64,000 nucleotides of DNA, from NCBI RefSeq assembly GCF_017301735.1, contig NZ_CP071090.1, positions 8,422,001 through 8,486,000 on the forward strand, in the 5' to 3' direction. Origin of the DNA: Pyxidicoccus parkwaysis (GTDB lineage: Bacteria; Myxococcota; Myxococcia; Myxococcales; Myxococcaceae). Within the stretch, counting starts at the first letter, position 1, and every line of letters begins with the position of its first letter. Positions 48,182 to 56,174 of the stretch are shown one piece after another. The notes beneath the pieces were generated by a model. That model saw only the letters and a program-made list of their open reading frames with translations. It had not been told where the DNA came from and searched no databases. The position numbers and the translations under genes are program-made.

Positions 48182-48373
48182 ATGCAGCCGCAGAAGCTCG
48201 ACAGTGTCGGAGTCAACGAATGTCCCACGTGTGCCGCCCCCATCACCGGGGACCGGTTCCAGGTGGGCGAGGTCGTCACGTGCGGCGGTTGCTCGGCGGA
48301 GCTCGAAGTGGTGGGACTCGCCCCGCTGCGCTTCGCCGAAGCCCCGGAAGTGGAAGAAGACTGGGGCGAGTGA
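48182..48373 (+). CDS. lysW: LysW-type amino-group carrier protein
   Basis: 63 residues. Two zinc-binding CxxC pairs (C14-P-T-C17 and C34-G-G-C37) and the diagnostic C-terminal EDWGE, whose last Glu side chain is the attachment point for the amino group of the substrate. ATG 48182 is preferred because AGGAGG is eight bases upstream; ATG 48176 overlaps the transketolase stop but is only two bases from that site. LysW/AmCP shields the alpha-amino group of glutamate or aminoadipate and presents it to the following enzymes. It is small, acidic and easily missed. Neighbours LysX and LysY confirm the call. Confidence 0.93.
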   Translation: MQPQKLDSVGVNECPTCAAPITGDRFQVGEVVTCGGCSAELEVVGLAPLRFAEAPEVEEDWGE

Positions 48374-49221
48374 GCCCGGGGATGAAGGTCAACCTCGTCT
48401 ACACGCGCCTGCGGACCGAGGAGCGGATGATTGCCGACGCGCTGCGCGCGCGCGGCGTCACCGTGGAGACGCACTCGGACGCGGGGATGGTGCTGCCCTT
48501 GGACAGGGAGCGCTGGGGCGACGGTGCCCCCGTGCTCATGCGCAGCATGTCCTTCACGCGCTCGCGCTACCTCGCCTCCATCCTGGAGGTGAAGGGCTCG
48601 CGCGTGCTGAACAGCGCGCATGCCATCGCCACGTGCGGGGACAAGGCGCTCACCACGCTGGCGCTCGCGGCCAAGGACGTGCCCATGCCCTGGTCCTTCC
48701 TCGGCTTCGAGGAGCAGGCCGTGGTGGACGAGGTGGACCGTCGCGGCTACCCGTCGGTGACGAAGCCGGTGCTCGGCTCGTGGGGCCGCATGGTGGCGCG
48801 CATGGACAGCAAGAGCGCCGCGGAGGGCCTCATGTCCATGCGCTTCGAGATGGGCGGCGCGCAGGACCACGTCGCGCTGGTGCAGCAATACATCGACAAG
48901 CCCGGCTATGACTTGCGTGTCTATGTGATGGGCAAGGCCGTGGGCGGCATCCGCCGGCGCTCGGAGCACTGGATTACCAACACCGCGCGCGGCGCCATGC
49001 CGGAGCGCTACGACGTCCCGCCCTCGCACGCGAAGCTCGCCGAGCTCGCGGCCCAGGCCGTGGGCGGCGACATCCTGGCGGTGGACCTGCTGGAGACGCG
49101 GGACGGCCAGGTGATGGTGAATGAAATCAACCACTGCGTGGAGTTCGCGCGCAGCATCGAAGTCACCCAGATTCCCCTGCCGGAGCTGATGGCGGACTAC
49201 GTCCTCGGGGTGCTGCGATGA
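48370..49221 (+). CDS. lysX: LysX-type ATP-grasp ligase (loads the amino acid onto LysW)
   Basis: About 283 residues from GTG 48370, which overlaps the LysW stop; ATG 48382 is an alternative. It resembles the RimK/LysX ATP-grasp family: VLMRSMSFTRSRYLASILE, NSAHAIATCGDKALTTLAL, SVTKPVLGSWGRMVARM (ATP and Mg site), DLRVYVMGKAVGGIRR, and VMVNEINHCVEF near the end. It joins the alpha-amino group of an amino acid to the C-terminal Glu of LysW using ATP. Whether glutamate or aminoadipate is used cannot be read safely. The transketolase context favours glutamate. Confidence 0.92.
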   Translation: MSPGMKVNLVYTRLRTEERMIADALRARGVTVETHSDAGMVLPLDRERWGDGAPVLMRSMSFTRSRYLASILEVKGSRVLNSAHAIATCGDKALTTLALAAKDVPMPWSFLGFEEQAVVDEVDRRGYPSVTKPVLGSWGRMVARMDSKSAAEGLMSMRFEMGGAQDHVALVQQYIDKPGYDLRVYVMGKAVGGIRRRSEHWITNTARGAMPERYDVPPSHAKLAELAAQAVGGDILAVDLLETRDGQVMVNEINHCVEFARSIEVTQIPLPELMADYVLGVLR

Positions 49222-50255
49222 CGCGCGTGGCGGTGCTGGGAGCCAGTGGCTACACGGGCGGCGAGGTGCTGCGACTGTTGCTCGCGCACCCGGGCGTGGA
49301 GGTGGTGCAGGCCACGTCGGACCAGTTCGCGGGCAAGCGGCTGGACTACCCGCACCCGCACCTGCGCGGCCTGGGCGCGCTGCGCTTCACGCCGCACGAG
49401 CAACTGGGCCCCTGCGACGTGCTGCTGAGCTGCATGCCGCAGGGCGGGCTGCACCAGCGCTGGCCCCGCATCAGTGAGTTGGCGGGCCGCGTGGTGGACC
49501 TCAGCGCGGACTTCCGACTGGAAGACGCCGAGCACGCGCGCTGGTACCGGAAGAACCCACGCCCGGCCGGCACGCCGGAGTTCGTCTATGGCCTGCCGGA
49601 GTGGACGGCGGCGCAGCTCCCCAACGCGCGCCTCGTCGCGGTGCCCGGCTGCATGGCGCACGCGGCGCTGCTGGCCCTGCTGCCGCTGGTGCGCGCGGGG
49701 CTGGTGAAGCCAGACGTCATCGTCGACGCGAAGACGGGCTCCTCGGGCGGCGGCGCCACGCCGGACCGCGCGTCGCACCACCCGGAGCGCGCCAACGCGC
49801 TGCGCTGCTACAAGCCGGTGGGCCACCGGCACACGGGCGAAATCGAGAGCATCACCGCGCGCCTCACCGGCCAGCGCCCCACCGTCCACTTCAGCGCGAC
49901 GGCGGTGCCCAGCGTGCGCGGCGTGCTGGCCACCGTGCACGCCTTCGCGGCGCGCCCCATCGACGAGTCCGAGCCGCTGCGCGCGCTGGCCTCCACCTAC
50001 CGCGAGAAGCCCTTCGTCCACGTGGTGCGGCCCAACGCGAGCGCATCTCCCTTCCCCGAGCCGGGCCCGCTCCTGGGCACCAACCACTGTGACTTGTCCG
50101 TGGACGTGGACGCCGAGCGCGGCCGCATCGTGGTGAATGCCGCGCTGGACAACCTGGTGAAGGGCGCGGCTGGCACGGCCGTGCATGTCCTCAACCTGAT
50201 GCTTGGCAGACCCGAGACGGAAGGCCTCGTCTTCCGGGGCCTGCACCCCCTCTGA
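49218..50255 (+). CDS. lysY: LysY/ArgC-type reductase acting on LysW-bound acyl phosphate
   Basis: 345 residues of the N-acyl-gamma-glutamyl-phosphate reductase family. The NADP-binding loop is VLGASGYTGGEVLRLLL, the catalytic Cys is in AVPGCMAHAALLAL, and DAKTGSSGGGATPDRASHH and YKPVGHRHTGEIE are conserved. It reduces the phosphorylated carrier-bound acid to its semialdehyde. It overlaps lysX by four bases. The shell-protein gene follows 29 bases later. Confidence 0.93.
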   Translation: MTRVAVLGASGYTGGEVLRLLLAHPGVEVVQATSDQFAGKRLDYPHPHLRGLGALRFTPHEQLGPCDVLLSCMPQGGLHQRWPRISELAGRVVDLSADFRLEDAEHARWYRKNPRPAGTPEFVYGLPEWTAAQLPNARLVAVPGCMAHAALLALLPLVRAGLVKPDVIVDAKTGSSGGGATPDRASHHPERANALRCYKPVGHRHTGEIESITARLTGQRPTVHFSATAVPSVRGVLATVHAFAARPIDESEPLRALASTYREKPFVHVVRPNASASPFPEPGPLLGTNHCDLSVDVDAERGRIVVNAALDNLVKGAAGTAVHVLNLMLGRPETEGLVFRGLHPL

Positions 50256-50284
50256 CGCGAGAGCGCGAAAGCGAAAGGCACACC

Positions 50285-51148
50285 ATGAGCACGCTGTCCC
50301 CGGAGCCTCTCCCCCTGTCTCCCGGAGCCGTCTTCGCCGCCGCCGTGAAGAAGGAGGGCACGAAGGCGCGAGCCACCTTCAACACCACCATCACCGAGGA
50401 CTTCCCGGGCTTCAAGCGCCGGCCCCGCGTGGCGGTGCGCGCGCTCTTCAAGGTGAAGACGTCCGACAAGCCGCAGGCCCGCTTCTGGTACGAGACGCAC
50501 CCCACCACCGCGCCCGGGGCGAACGTGCAGGACGTGACGCTGCGCCCGGAGGCCGCGTTCGAGTTCCACTTCGACCAGCAGCCGCTGCGCCCCACCACCG
50601 GCTGGATTCAGGTGCCGCAAAACCTGCTGGACGACCCGGAGGCGCTCGCGCAGTTCATCGACTTCCGCCTGCTGGTGCGCCTGTGCACGGCGGAGAACCA
50701 GGCGCTCACCATTGGCAAGGGCGGAGACCGCGTGCGCGGCATCCTGGAGACGCCGGGCGTCACCCGCCTGCCGGCGCGCAAGGACCCGGTGTCCTCGCTG
50801 CTCGCCGCGTGCGCGGAAGTCGAGCAGATGGGCGGCTCGGCGGACGGCATCCTCATCAACTCGGTGGACTACTACCAGTACCTCCTCGGGCAGAACGGCC
50901 TCTTGTCCGAGCTGACGGCCATGGGCATCCGCATCTGCCGCACGCGCATGGTGTCGCAGGGCACCGTCGTCGTCGGTGACTTCACGGCGGGCGCCACCAT
51001 CTACGACAGCGGCCGCTCCGAAATCCGCTTCGCGGAGCCGCCCCCGGGCATCTTCCCGCGCGAGGGCCTGGCCGTCTGCGGCGAAATCTACGAGGCGCTC
51101 GCCGTCCACCTGCCCACGCACTTCTTCCTCGCCTCGCTGCGCCCATGA
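50285..51148 (+). CDS. HK97-fold encapsulin shell protein within the biosynthetic operon
   Basis: 287 residues with an HK97 capsid layout. An extended loop region (about 54-100; ARFWYETHP, AAFEFHFDQQ) is followed by the spine helix (about 110-145; VPQNLLDDPEALAQFIDFRL, then AENQALTIGKGGDRVRGIL), an A-domain (GILINSVDYYQYL near 188-200), and the C-terminal strands VVVGDFTAGATIYDSG and GLAVCGEIYEALAVHLPTHFF. No phage genes (portal, protease, terminase) are nearby and the gene is embedded, same strand, between lysY and a sulfotransferase that overlaps it by four bases. From memory, family 3 encapsulins are linked to natural-product clusters in myxobacteria and streptomycetes. It is expected to form a protein nanocompartment around pathway enzymes; the cargo is unknown. 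Confidence 0.88.
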   Translation: MSTLSPEPLPLSPGAVFAAAVKKEGTKARATFNTTITEDFPGFKRRPRVAVRALFKVKTSDKPQARFWYETHPTTAPGANVQDVTLRPEAAFEFHFDQQPLRPTTGWIQVPQNLLDDPEALAQFIDFRLLVRLCTAENQALTIGKGGDRVRGILETPGVTRLPARKDPVSSLLAACAEVEQMGGSADGILINSVDYYQYLLGQNGLLSELTAMGIRICRTRMVSQGTVVVGDFTAGATIYDSGRSEIRFAEPPPGIFPREGLAVCGEIYEALAVHLPTHFFLASLRP

Positions 51149-52143
51149 GCCCGCTCACCGTCCTCTACGTCACCGGGTGGTGCCGCAGCGGCAGCACCAT
51201 CATCGGTAACGTCCTCAACGAGGTGGCCGGCGCCTTCCACACCGGGGAGCTGAGCTTCCTGTGGAAGAACGCGTACGGGAACGGCTCCAACACGCTGTGC
51301 GGCTGTGGCTTGCAGCTCGTGGACTGCGCCATCTGGGCAAAGGTGCTCCAGCAGGGCGTGGCCCCCGGAGAGACGCCGCAGGCCCACGCCGCGCGCGTGG
51401 TGAAGCGGCAGCAGGCCACGGTGCGCACGCGGCACACGCTGCGCGTGCTGCGGCAAGACACGCCCACGTCCGAGCTGCGCGAGCACGCGGAGCTGTTGGC
51501 GAAGACGTACCGCACCATCGCGGACGCCACCGGCTCCAGCATCATCGTGGACAGCGGCAAGTTCCCCTCCGAGGCGGCGCTGATGCCGCACGTGGAGGGC
51601 ATCCGCCCGTACTACCTGCACCTGGTGAGGGACCCGCGCGCCGTCGCGCACTCGTGGACGAAGACGAAGCAGTACGTCGTCCCCATGTCCGCGGCGCGCA
51701 GCACCGCGTACTGGCTCGGGTTCAACGTGGGCTCCGAGCTCGTCACGCGGCGCTACCCGGAGCGCTCGCTGTTCCTGCGCTACGAGGACTTCATCGCCGA
51801 GCCGGCCGCCACCATCGACAGCCTGCTGTCGCTCATCGGCGTGGAGCGCTCGAAGAACCCGGTGCACGGCCGCACCGTCAACCTGGGGAAGAATCACACC
51901 GTCACCGGCAACCCGGACCGCTTCCTCAGCGGCCCCACGCTGCTGCGGGCCGGCGACGACACGTGGCGCAAGGAGCTGTCCACGCGAGCGAAGGCCGTGG
52001 CCTCCGCGCTGGCGTGGCCGCTGATGGGACGCTACCGCTACAATCGCCCTTCACCCCCTTCCCTGCACGTCGTTCAGCGCGAGCCATCCGTCAACGCCGC
52101 GGACACCCGGAGGGACACCTATGGAACTGGGACTGGCCAATAA
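51145..52143 (+). CDS. PAPS-dependent sulfotransferase with a disordered C-terminal tail
   Basis: 332 residues. The 5'-phosphosulfate loop is VTGWCRSGSTIIGNVLNE near the N-terminus and the 3'-phosphate site is LHLVRDPRAVAHSW. It is a cytosolic-type sulfotransferase of the broad bacterial family. It would transfer sulfate from PAPS to a hydroxyl. In azabicycle pathways sulfate esters serve as leaving groups for ring closure (established there). Downstream of the catalytic fold is a Pro/Ser/Arg-rich tail of about 30 residues (from RPSPPSLHVVQREPS), partly encoded over the next gene's ribosome site; it could be a cargo signal. It overlaps the encapsulin gene by four bases and the SDR gene by 23. 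Confidence 0.88.
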   Translation: MSPLTVLYVTGWCRSGSTIIGNVLNEVAGAFHTGELSFLWKNAYGNGSNTLCGCGLQLVDCAIWAKVLQQGVAPGETPQAHAARVVKRQQATVRTRHTLRVLRQDTPTSELREHAELLAKTYRTIADATGSSIIVDSGKFPSEAALMPHVEGIRPYYLHLVRDPRAVAHSWTKTKQYVVPMSAARSTAYWLGFNVGSELVTRRYPERSLFLRYEDFIAEPAATIDSLLSLIGVERSKNPVHGRTVNLGKNHTVTGNPDRFLSGPTLLRAGDDTWRKELSTRAKAVASALAWPLMGRYRYNRPSPPSLHVVQREPSVNAADTRRDTYGTGTGQ

Positions 52144-52900
52144 AGTCGCCCTCATCGCCGGTGGCTCCAGTGGACTGGGGCTCGCGGTGGCGGAGGAGCT
52201 GGTGAAGGAAGGAGCCCACGTCGCGATTGGTGCGCGCGACGCGGAGAAGCTCGCCCGCGCGGAGAAGCATCTCAAGGAGCTGTCTCGCGGCGGGAAGGTG
52301 CTCGCGACCTCCGTGGACCTCAAGGACCATGGCGCCGCGAAGGCGTGGGTGGAGGACGTCGCCAGCAAGCTGGGCGGCATCCACGTCACGGTGACGAACA
52401 GCGCGGGGCCTCCGCCGGGACCGGTGACGCAGTTCGGCGTCCAGGCCTACCAGGACGCGATGAATGTCGTCACGCTGCCGGCCATCAACCTCGCGCTGGC
52501 CGCGCTGCCGTACATGAAGGCGGCGCGCTGGGGACGACTGCTGCTCATCACCTCGGAGACGGTGGTGCGCCCCGTGGCGCGCTTCGCGCTCTCGGGCTTC
52601 TCGCGCATGGGCCTGGTCGGCTTCGCCTCCGCGCTGGTGCAGGAGCTGGGCGACTGCGGCATCACCGTCAACGTGCTGGCGCCGGGCTACACGCGCACGC
52701 CTCCGGTGGAGCGCACCGCCGGAGCCGCCGGAGCGGACGTGGAGGCCGGGCTGCGCGCCATGGCCGCGCACATTCCCATGAAGCGGGTGGGCCGGGCGGA
52801 TGAGTTCGCCGCCGCCGCGGCCTTCCTCGCCAGCGAGCGCGCGTCGTTCATCACGGGCACGGTGCAGCTCGTGGATGGCGGCGCGAGTGTGATCGGATGA
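52121..52900 (+). CDS. SDR-fold protein lacking the canonical Tyr and Lys
   Basis: 259 residues with an intact nucleotide-binding loop (GGSSGLG, 14-20), VDLKD, NSAG (93-96) and a good C-terminus (GTVQLVDGGASVIG). The usual catalytic triad is altered: Ser145 is present, but the position 13 residues later is Ser158 and the Lys position is Arg162 (S-G-F-S-R). Such Tyr-less SDRs form a known side group whose chemistry is unclear. In this operon it may reduce or isomerise the keto product of transketolase, or cyclise it. The ATG at 52121 has GGAGGG upstream. Confidence 0.9.
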   Translation: MELGLANKVALIAGGSSGLGLAVAEELVKEGAHVAIGARDAEKLARAEKHLKELSRGGKVLATSVDLKDHGAAKAWVEDVASKLGGIHVTVTNSAGPPPGPVTQFGVQAYQDAMNVVTLPAINLALAALPYMKAARWGRLLLITSETVVRPVARFALSGFSRMGLVGFASALVQELGDCGITVNVLAPGYTRTPPVERTAGAAGADVEAGLRAMAAHIPMKRVGRADEFAAAAAFLASERASFITGTVQLVDGGASVIG

Positions 52901-53805
52901 GCGCCACGGCGATACAGACGGGCGGTGGGCGCGCACCGGTGGTGGTGAAGATTGGCGGGGCCGCCGGTGTGGACCTCGACAACGTCTGCGCGGACGTGGC
53001 CGAGCTGGTCCGGCGAGGCGAGTGCATCGTCGTGGTGAATGGAGGCTCGGACGCCGGGGACGGGTTGCTGAAGGCCCTGTCCATGGAGCGCCCCGAGGTG
53101 AAGACGGCCAGCGGCAACGTGGTGCGCCTCACCCACGCGGCCACCCTGCGCGTACTGACGATGGCGTGGGTGGGTGACGTGAACAAGCGCGCCGTGACGG
53201 CACTGCTGGCGAAGGGCGTGTCCGGCCTGGGCCTGTGCGGCGCGGACGGGCGTGTGCTGCTGGCGCGGCGGCGGCCTCCGCTGAAAATCCAGGATGGCGA
53301 GCGCTTGCGCATCGACCGCGAGCACCTGGCCGGGGAAATCACCGAGGTGAACACGCGGCTGTTGGGCGTGCTGATGGAGCAGGGCCACGTGCCCGTCGTC
53401 TGCCCTCCGGCGGTGACGGAGGACGGCACGCTCGTGAATGTGGACGCGGACCAGGCGGCCGCGGCGATTGCGACGGCGCTCGGGGCGCGGGCGCTGGTGC
53501 TGCTCTCCAACGTGCCAGGGCTCCTGGAGGACCCGAAGAATCCGGCGACGCTGGTGCGCTGGTGTGACGACCTGCCGCGCGCGATGGAGCTGGCGGGCGG
53601 GCGCATGCGCTACAAGATGGAGGCGGCGCGGCGGGCCCTCACGGGCGGCGTGCCCGTCGTCCACGTGAGCGCGTCCCGCAATCCCCGCCCCGTGCTGTCC
53701 GCGCTGACGGCCGAGGCGGGTACGAAGCTCACCCTTCCCCAGGCAGGCGCCGAGGCCGGCACGAAGCTCCTCCTTCCCAAGGCGGTGGTCGATGCGGGCG
53801 CGTGA
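52897..53805 (+). CDS. lysZ: LysZ/ArgB-type kinase with a duplicated C-terminal motif
   Basis: 302 residues of the amino-acid-kinase family. VVVKIGGAAG (14-24), VVVNGGSDAG in the substrate loop, and VLLSNVPGLLED plus RMRYKMEAARRAL are conserved. It phosphorylates the side-chain carboxylate of the LysW-bound acid, before LysY. The usual family ends shortly after the segment at 264-278. Here the end is repeated: AEAGTKLTLPQA (272-283) then AEAGTKLLLPKA (285-296), plus a short tail. The extra copy may be a targeting tag or an accidental duplication. It overlaps the SDR gene by four bases and the next gene by 14. Confidence 0.92.
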   Translation: MSATAIQTGGGRAPVVVKIGGAAGVDLDNVCADVAELVRRGECIVVVNGGSDAGDGLLKALSMERPEVKTASGNVVRLTHAATLRVLTMAWVGDVNKRAVTALLAKGVSGLGLCGADGRVLLARRRPPLKIQDGERLRIDREHLAGEITEVNTRLLGVLMEQGHVPVVCPPAVTEDGTLVNVDADQAAAAIATALGARALVLLSNVPGLLEDPKNPATLVRWCDDLPRAMELAGGRMRYKMEAARRALTGGVPVVHVSASRNPRPVLSALTAEAGTKLTLPQAGAEAGTKLLLPKAVVDAGA

Positions 53806-54865
53806 GCAGAGCCCCGAGCTGCTGCGATGGATGGTGGAGCAGTACAGCCCCAGTCACCACGAGCAGGCCTTCTCTCGCGCGCTGGCCGGACGCCTGGAGC
53901 AGCGCGGCTGGAAGGCGCATGTGGACGAGGTGGGCAACACGGTTGCGAGCCTCGGTGACGGAGACACGTGCATCGCGCTGCTGGGCCACATCGACACCGT
54001 GCCCGGCGAGGTGCCCGTGCGGCTGGAGGGCTCGCGTCTCTTCGGCCGTGGCGCCGTGGATGCGAAGGGTGCGCTGGCCGCGTTCATCGAGTCCGTCGAG
54101 TTGCTGGATGCGAGCGAGCGCGCGGGCAAGCGCTTCCTGCTGCTGGGCTGCGTGGAGGAGGAAGTCGCAATCACTCGCGGCGCGCTCCACCTGCGCGAGC
54201 ACCACCGCCCGGACTTCGTCGTCAACGGCGAGCCGAGCGGCGCCCATGCCGTCACCGTGGGCTATAAGGGATTGATGCGGCTGGAGTTGGAGCACCGCGC
54301 GAGCCGTCGCCACACGGCGAGCCGCGACTACCGCGCCCCGGCCGAGCACGTCGTCGAGGCGTGGAATGCGCTGCGCCGCCGGTGCGATGGGTGGAACGAG
54401 GGGCGTACCCTCTTCGAGCAGGACCTGCCCTCGCTGACGGCGTTCCACACCGGCGCTGAGGAAGCGGAGGAGTGGGCTGCCGCGAGCGTGAGCATCCGCA
54501 CCGGTCCTTCGAGCGACGGGGACGCGCTGCTCGCGAGCTTGTCGGGCGTGCCGAGCGTGAATGTGAAGACGGTGTCTCGCAAGGGTGCCGTCAGCGCGGG
54601 GCAGAACGATGCGCTGACCCGGGCCTTCAAGCAGGCCCTGCGCGAGCGCGGCGTGCGCCCCACGCTGCGGCTGAAGACGGGCACGTCGGACTGGAACACG
54701 GTGGCGTCGATGTGGAATGTGCCCATCGTCGCCTATGGGCCCGGGGACTCGGCGCTGGACCACACGCCGAACGAGCACATCGATTTGGCGGAGTACGAAG
54801 AGGGCATCGCCGTGCTCTCGCGCGTGCTCGCGCTGCTGCCCACGAAGGACGGCTCGCAGGGCTGA
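53792..54865 (+). CDS. lysK: LysK-type deacylase releasing the product from LysW
   Basis: 357 residues of the M20 metallopeptidase family. ALLGHIDTVPGEV supplies the first His and Asp, GRGAVDAKGALAAF the bridging Asp, GCVEEE the catalytic and metal Glu pair, VNGEPSG a further ligand segment, and DHTPNEHIDLAEY the last His. It hydrolyses the bond between the amino acid and the C-terminal Glu of LysW, freeing the alpha-amino group. The free amine could then attack the new carbonyl or sulfate-bearing carbon to form a ring (inference). It is the final gene of the operon and overlaps lysZ by 14 bases. Confidence 0.92.
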   Translation: MRAREQSPELLRWMVEQYSPSHHEQAFSRALAGRLEQRGWKAHVDEVGNTVASLGDGDTCIALLGHIDTVPGEVPVRLEGSRLFGRGAVDAKGALAAFIESVELLDASERAGKRFLLLGCVEEEVAITRGALHLREHHRPDFVVNGEPSGAHAVTVGYKGLMRLELEHRASRRHTASRDYRAPAEHVVEAWNALRRRCDGWNEGRTLFEQDLPSLTAFHTGAEEAEEWAAASVSIRTGPSSDGDALLASLSGVPSVNVKTVSRKGAVSAGQNDALTRAFKQALRERGVRPTLRLKTGTSDWNTVASMWNVPIVAYGPGDSALDHTPNEHIDLAEYEEGIAVLSRVLALLPTKDGSQG

Positions 54866-54886
54866 AGCGCCGCGTCCCGGAGGGGT

Positions 54887-56134
54887 TCACGTCTCCGGGA
54901 CGCCCACCTCGCGCGGGCGCTGCGCGCGCAGGACCACCGCCACCCCGAGGAACAGCACCGCGGCGGTCGCGGTGACGGGCCGCACGCCCACGTGGTCCAT
55001 GAGCGCGCCCTGCAGCCACACGCCCAGCGAGTACCCCACGTTGAGCAGCACCGCCGCGAAGCTGCTCACGCGCGCCGCCAATTCTCGCGGAGCGCGCTCC
55101 TGGCAGCGCGTGCCCAGCCCGGTGAGGGCCACCATGTAGACGGCGCCGAGCACCAGCATGGTGCCCATGGCCACGGGCAACGTGGGGGACAGCCAGAAGG
55201 CCGCCGCCACCGGGCCCATCAGGAGCAGGCTCACGTCGAGCAACCGCTGGCGTCCCCACCGTTCCACCAGGGAGCCGACCAGCACTGACGCCACGAGCGC
55301 ACCCACGCCCTGCATGGAGACGATGCCCGACGCCGCGGCAGCGCCCAGGCCGAACACCTTCAGCGCGAACACCGGGACGAGGCCGATGAACGGCGAGACG
55401 AACAACGCCAGGGTGAACGTGCCCACCAGGGCGAGCCAGATGGCCGGGTCCCTGCGCGACACGCGCGCGCCTTCCGCAATGTCTGCCCAGAGTCCGCGCG
55501 AAGGTGGAGCGGAGGCGGGACGCCGCTGCGGGCGGACCGACAGCACCGCCGCGAGCACCGCGAGGAAGGACACCGCGTTGAGGAGGAACACCCAGCCCAC
55601 GCCGCCCACCGCGAGCAGCGGCGCGGCCAGCATCGGCCCGACGATGCGCCCGAGGTTGAACTGCATCGACGTGAGGCTCATCGCACTGTGCAGGTCCTCC
55701 TGTGGCACCAGCCCGGTAATCAGTGCGGTGTAGGCCGGCATGACCAGCACATGCACGCAGCCATTGAGGAAGGAGATGACGGCCACCGCGGGCACGGAGA
55801 GGTGGTCGGTGAAGGCGAGTGCCGTCAGCGTGACGGCCAGCACCACCTGCGCCAGGTTGCACGCCGCGATGAAGAGGCGGCGGTCGAACCGGTCCGCGAG
55901 CGCGCCGCCGAGCGGTGAGAGGGCGACGGAGGGCAGGTACGTCAGCGCGGCGATGCCGCCCGTCCACCCGGCCTTGCCCGTCACCGCCGTCACGTAGACG
56001 CCGAGCGCGAGCACCTCCATCCACGTGCCGATGTTGGAGACGAGCGCTCCGCACCAGACAGCGACGAAGTCACGGTGCCCGAAGGCGCGGAACGAAGGCA
56101 GACTCGACAGGCGGCGGGCAGTCACGTGAGACAC
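54887..56134 (-). CDS. MFS transporter
   Basis: 415 residues with about 12 hydrophobic helices and the loop-2 motif GGALADRFDRR characteristic of the major facilitator superfamily. The helix set and GLVPQEDLHSAMSL resemble the enterobactin-exporter-like (EntS/MFS_3) group. It is convergent with the LysK gene, 21 bases apart, and ends the locus. It is likely to export the product or give self-resistance, but it could be unrelated. Confidence 0.9.
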   Translation of the reverse strand: MSHVTARRLSSLPSFRAFGHRDFVAVWCGALVSNIGTWMEVLALGVYVTAVTGKAGWTGGIAALTYLPSVALSPLGGALADRFDRRLFIAACNLAQVVLAVTLTALAFTDHLSVPAVAVISFLNGCVHVLVMPAYTALITGLVPQEDLHSAMSLTSMQFNLGRIVGPMLAAPLLAVGGVGWVFLLNAVSFLAVLAAVLSVRPQRRPASAPPSRGLWADIAEGARVSRRDPAIWLALVGTFTLALFVSPFIGLVPVFALKVFGLGAAAASGIVSMQGVGALVASVLVGSLVERWGRQRLLDVSLLLMGPVAAAFWLSPTLPVAMGTMLVLGAVYMVALTGLGTRCQERAPRELAARVSSFAAVLLNVGYSLGVWLQGALMDHVGVRPVTATAAVLFLGVAVVLRAQRPREVGVPET

Positions 56135-56174
56135 GTTCTACCAGGGATGCCAACGCGGCATGAGCCCCCTTCCG

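Noticed and set aside
50285..51148. Reading the shell gene as a prophage remnant
   Set aside because: No portal, protease, terminase, tail or integrase genes nearby, and the gene is inside a tightly overlapping metabolic operon.
46297..54865. Reading the LysW genes as the primary lysine or arginine pathway
   Set aside because: No aminotransferase or homocitrate-branch enzymes are present, and there is an added split transketolase, sulfotransferase and SDR next to NRPS/PKS genes.
46297..54865. Calling the product a 1-azabicyclo[3.1.0]hexane (azinomycin/vazabitide type)
   Set aside because: The sulfotransferase fits, but there is no aminotransferase and no recognisable aziridine-forming partner in the window.
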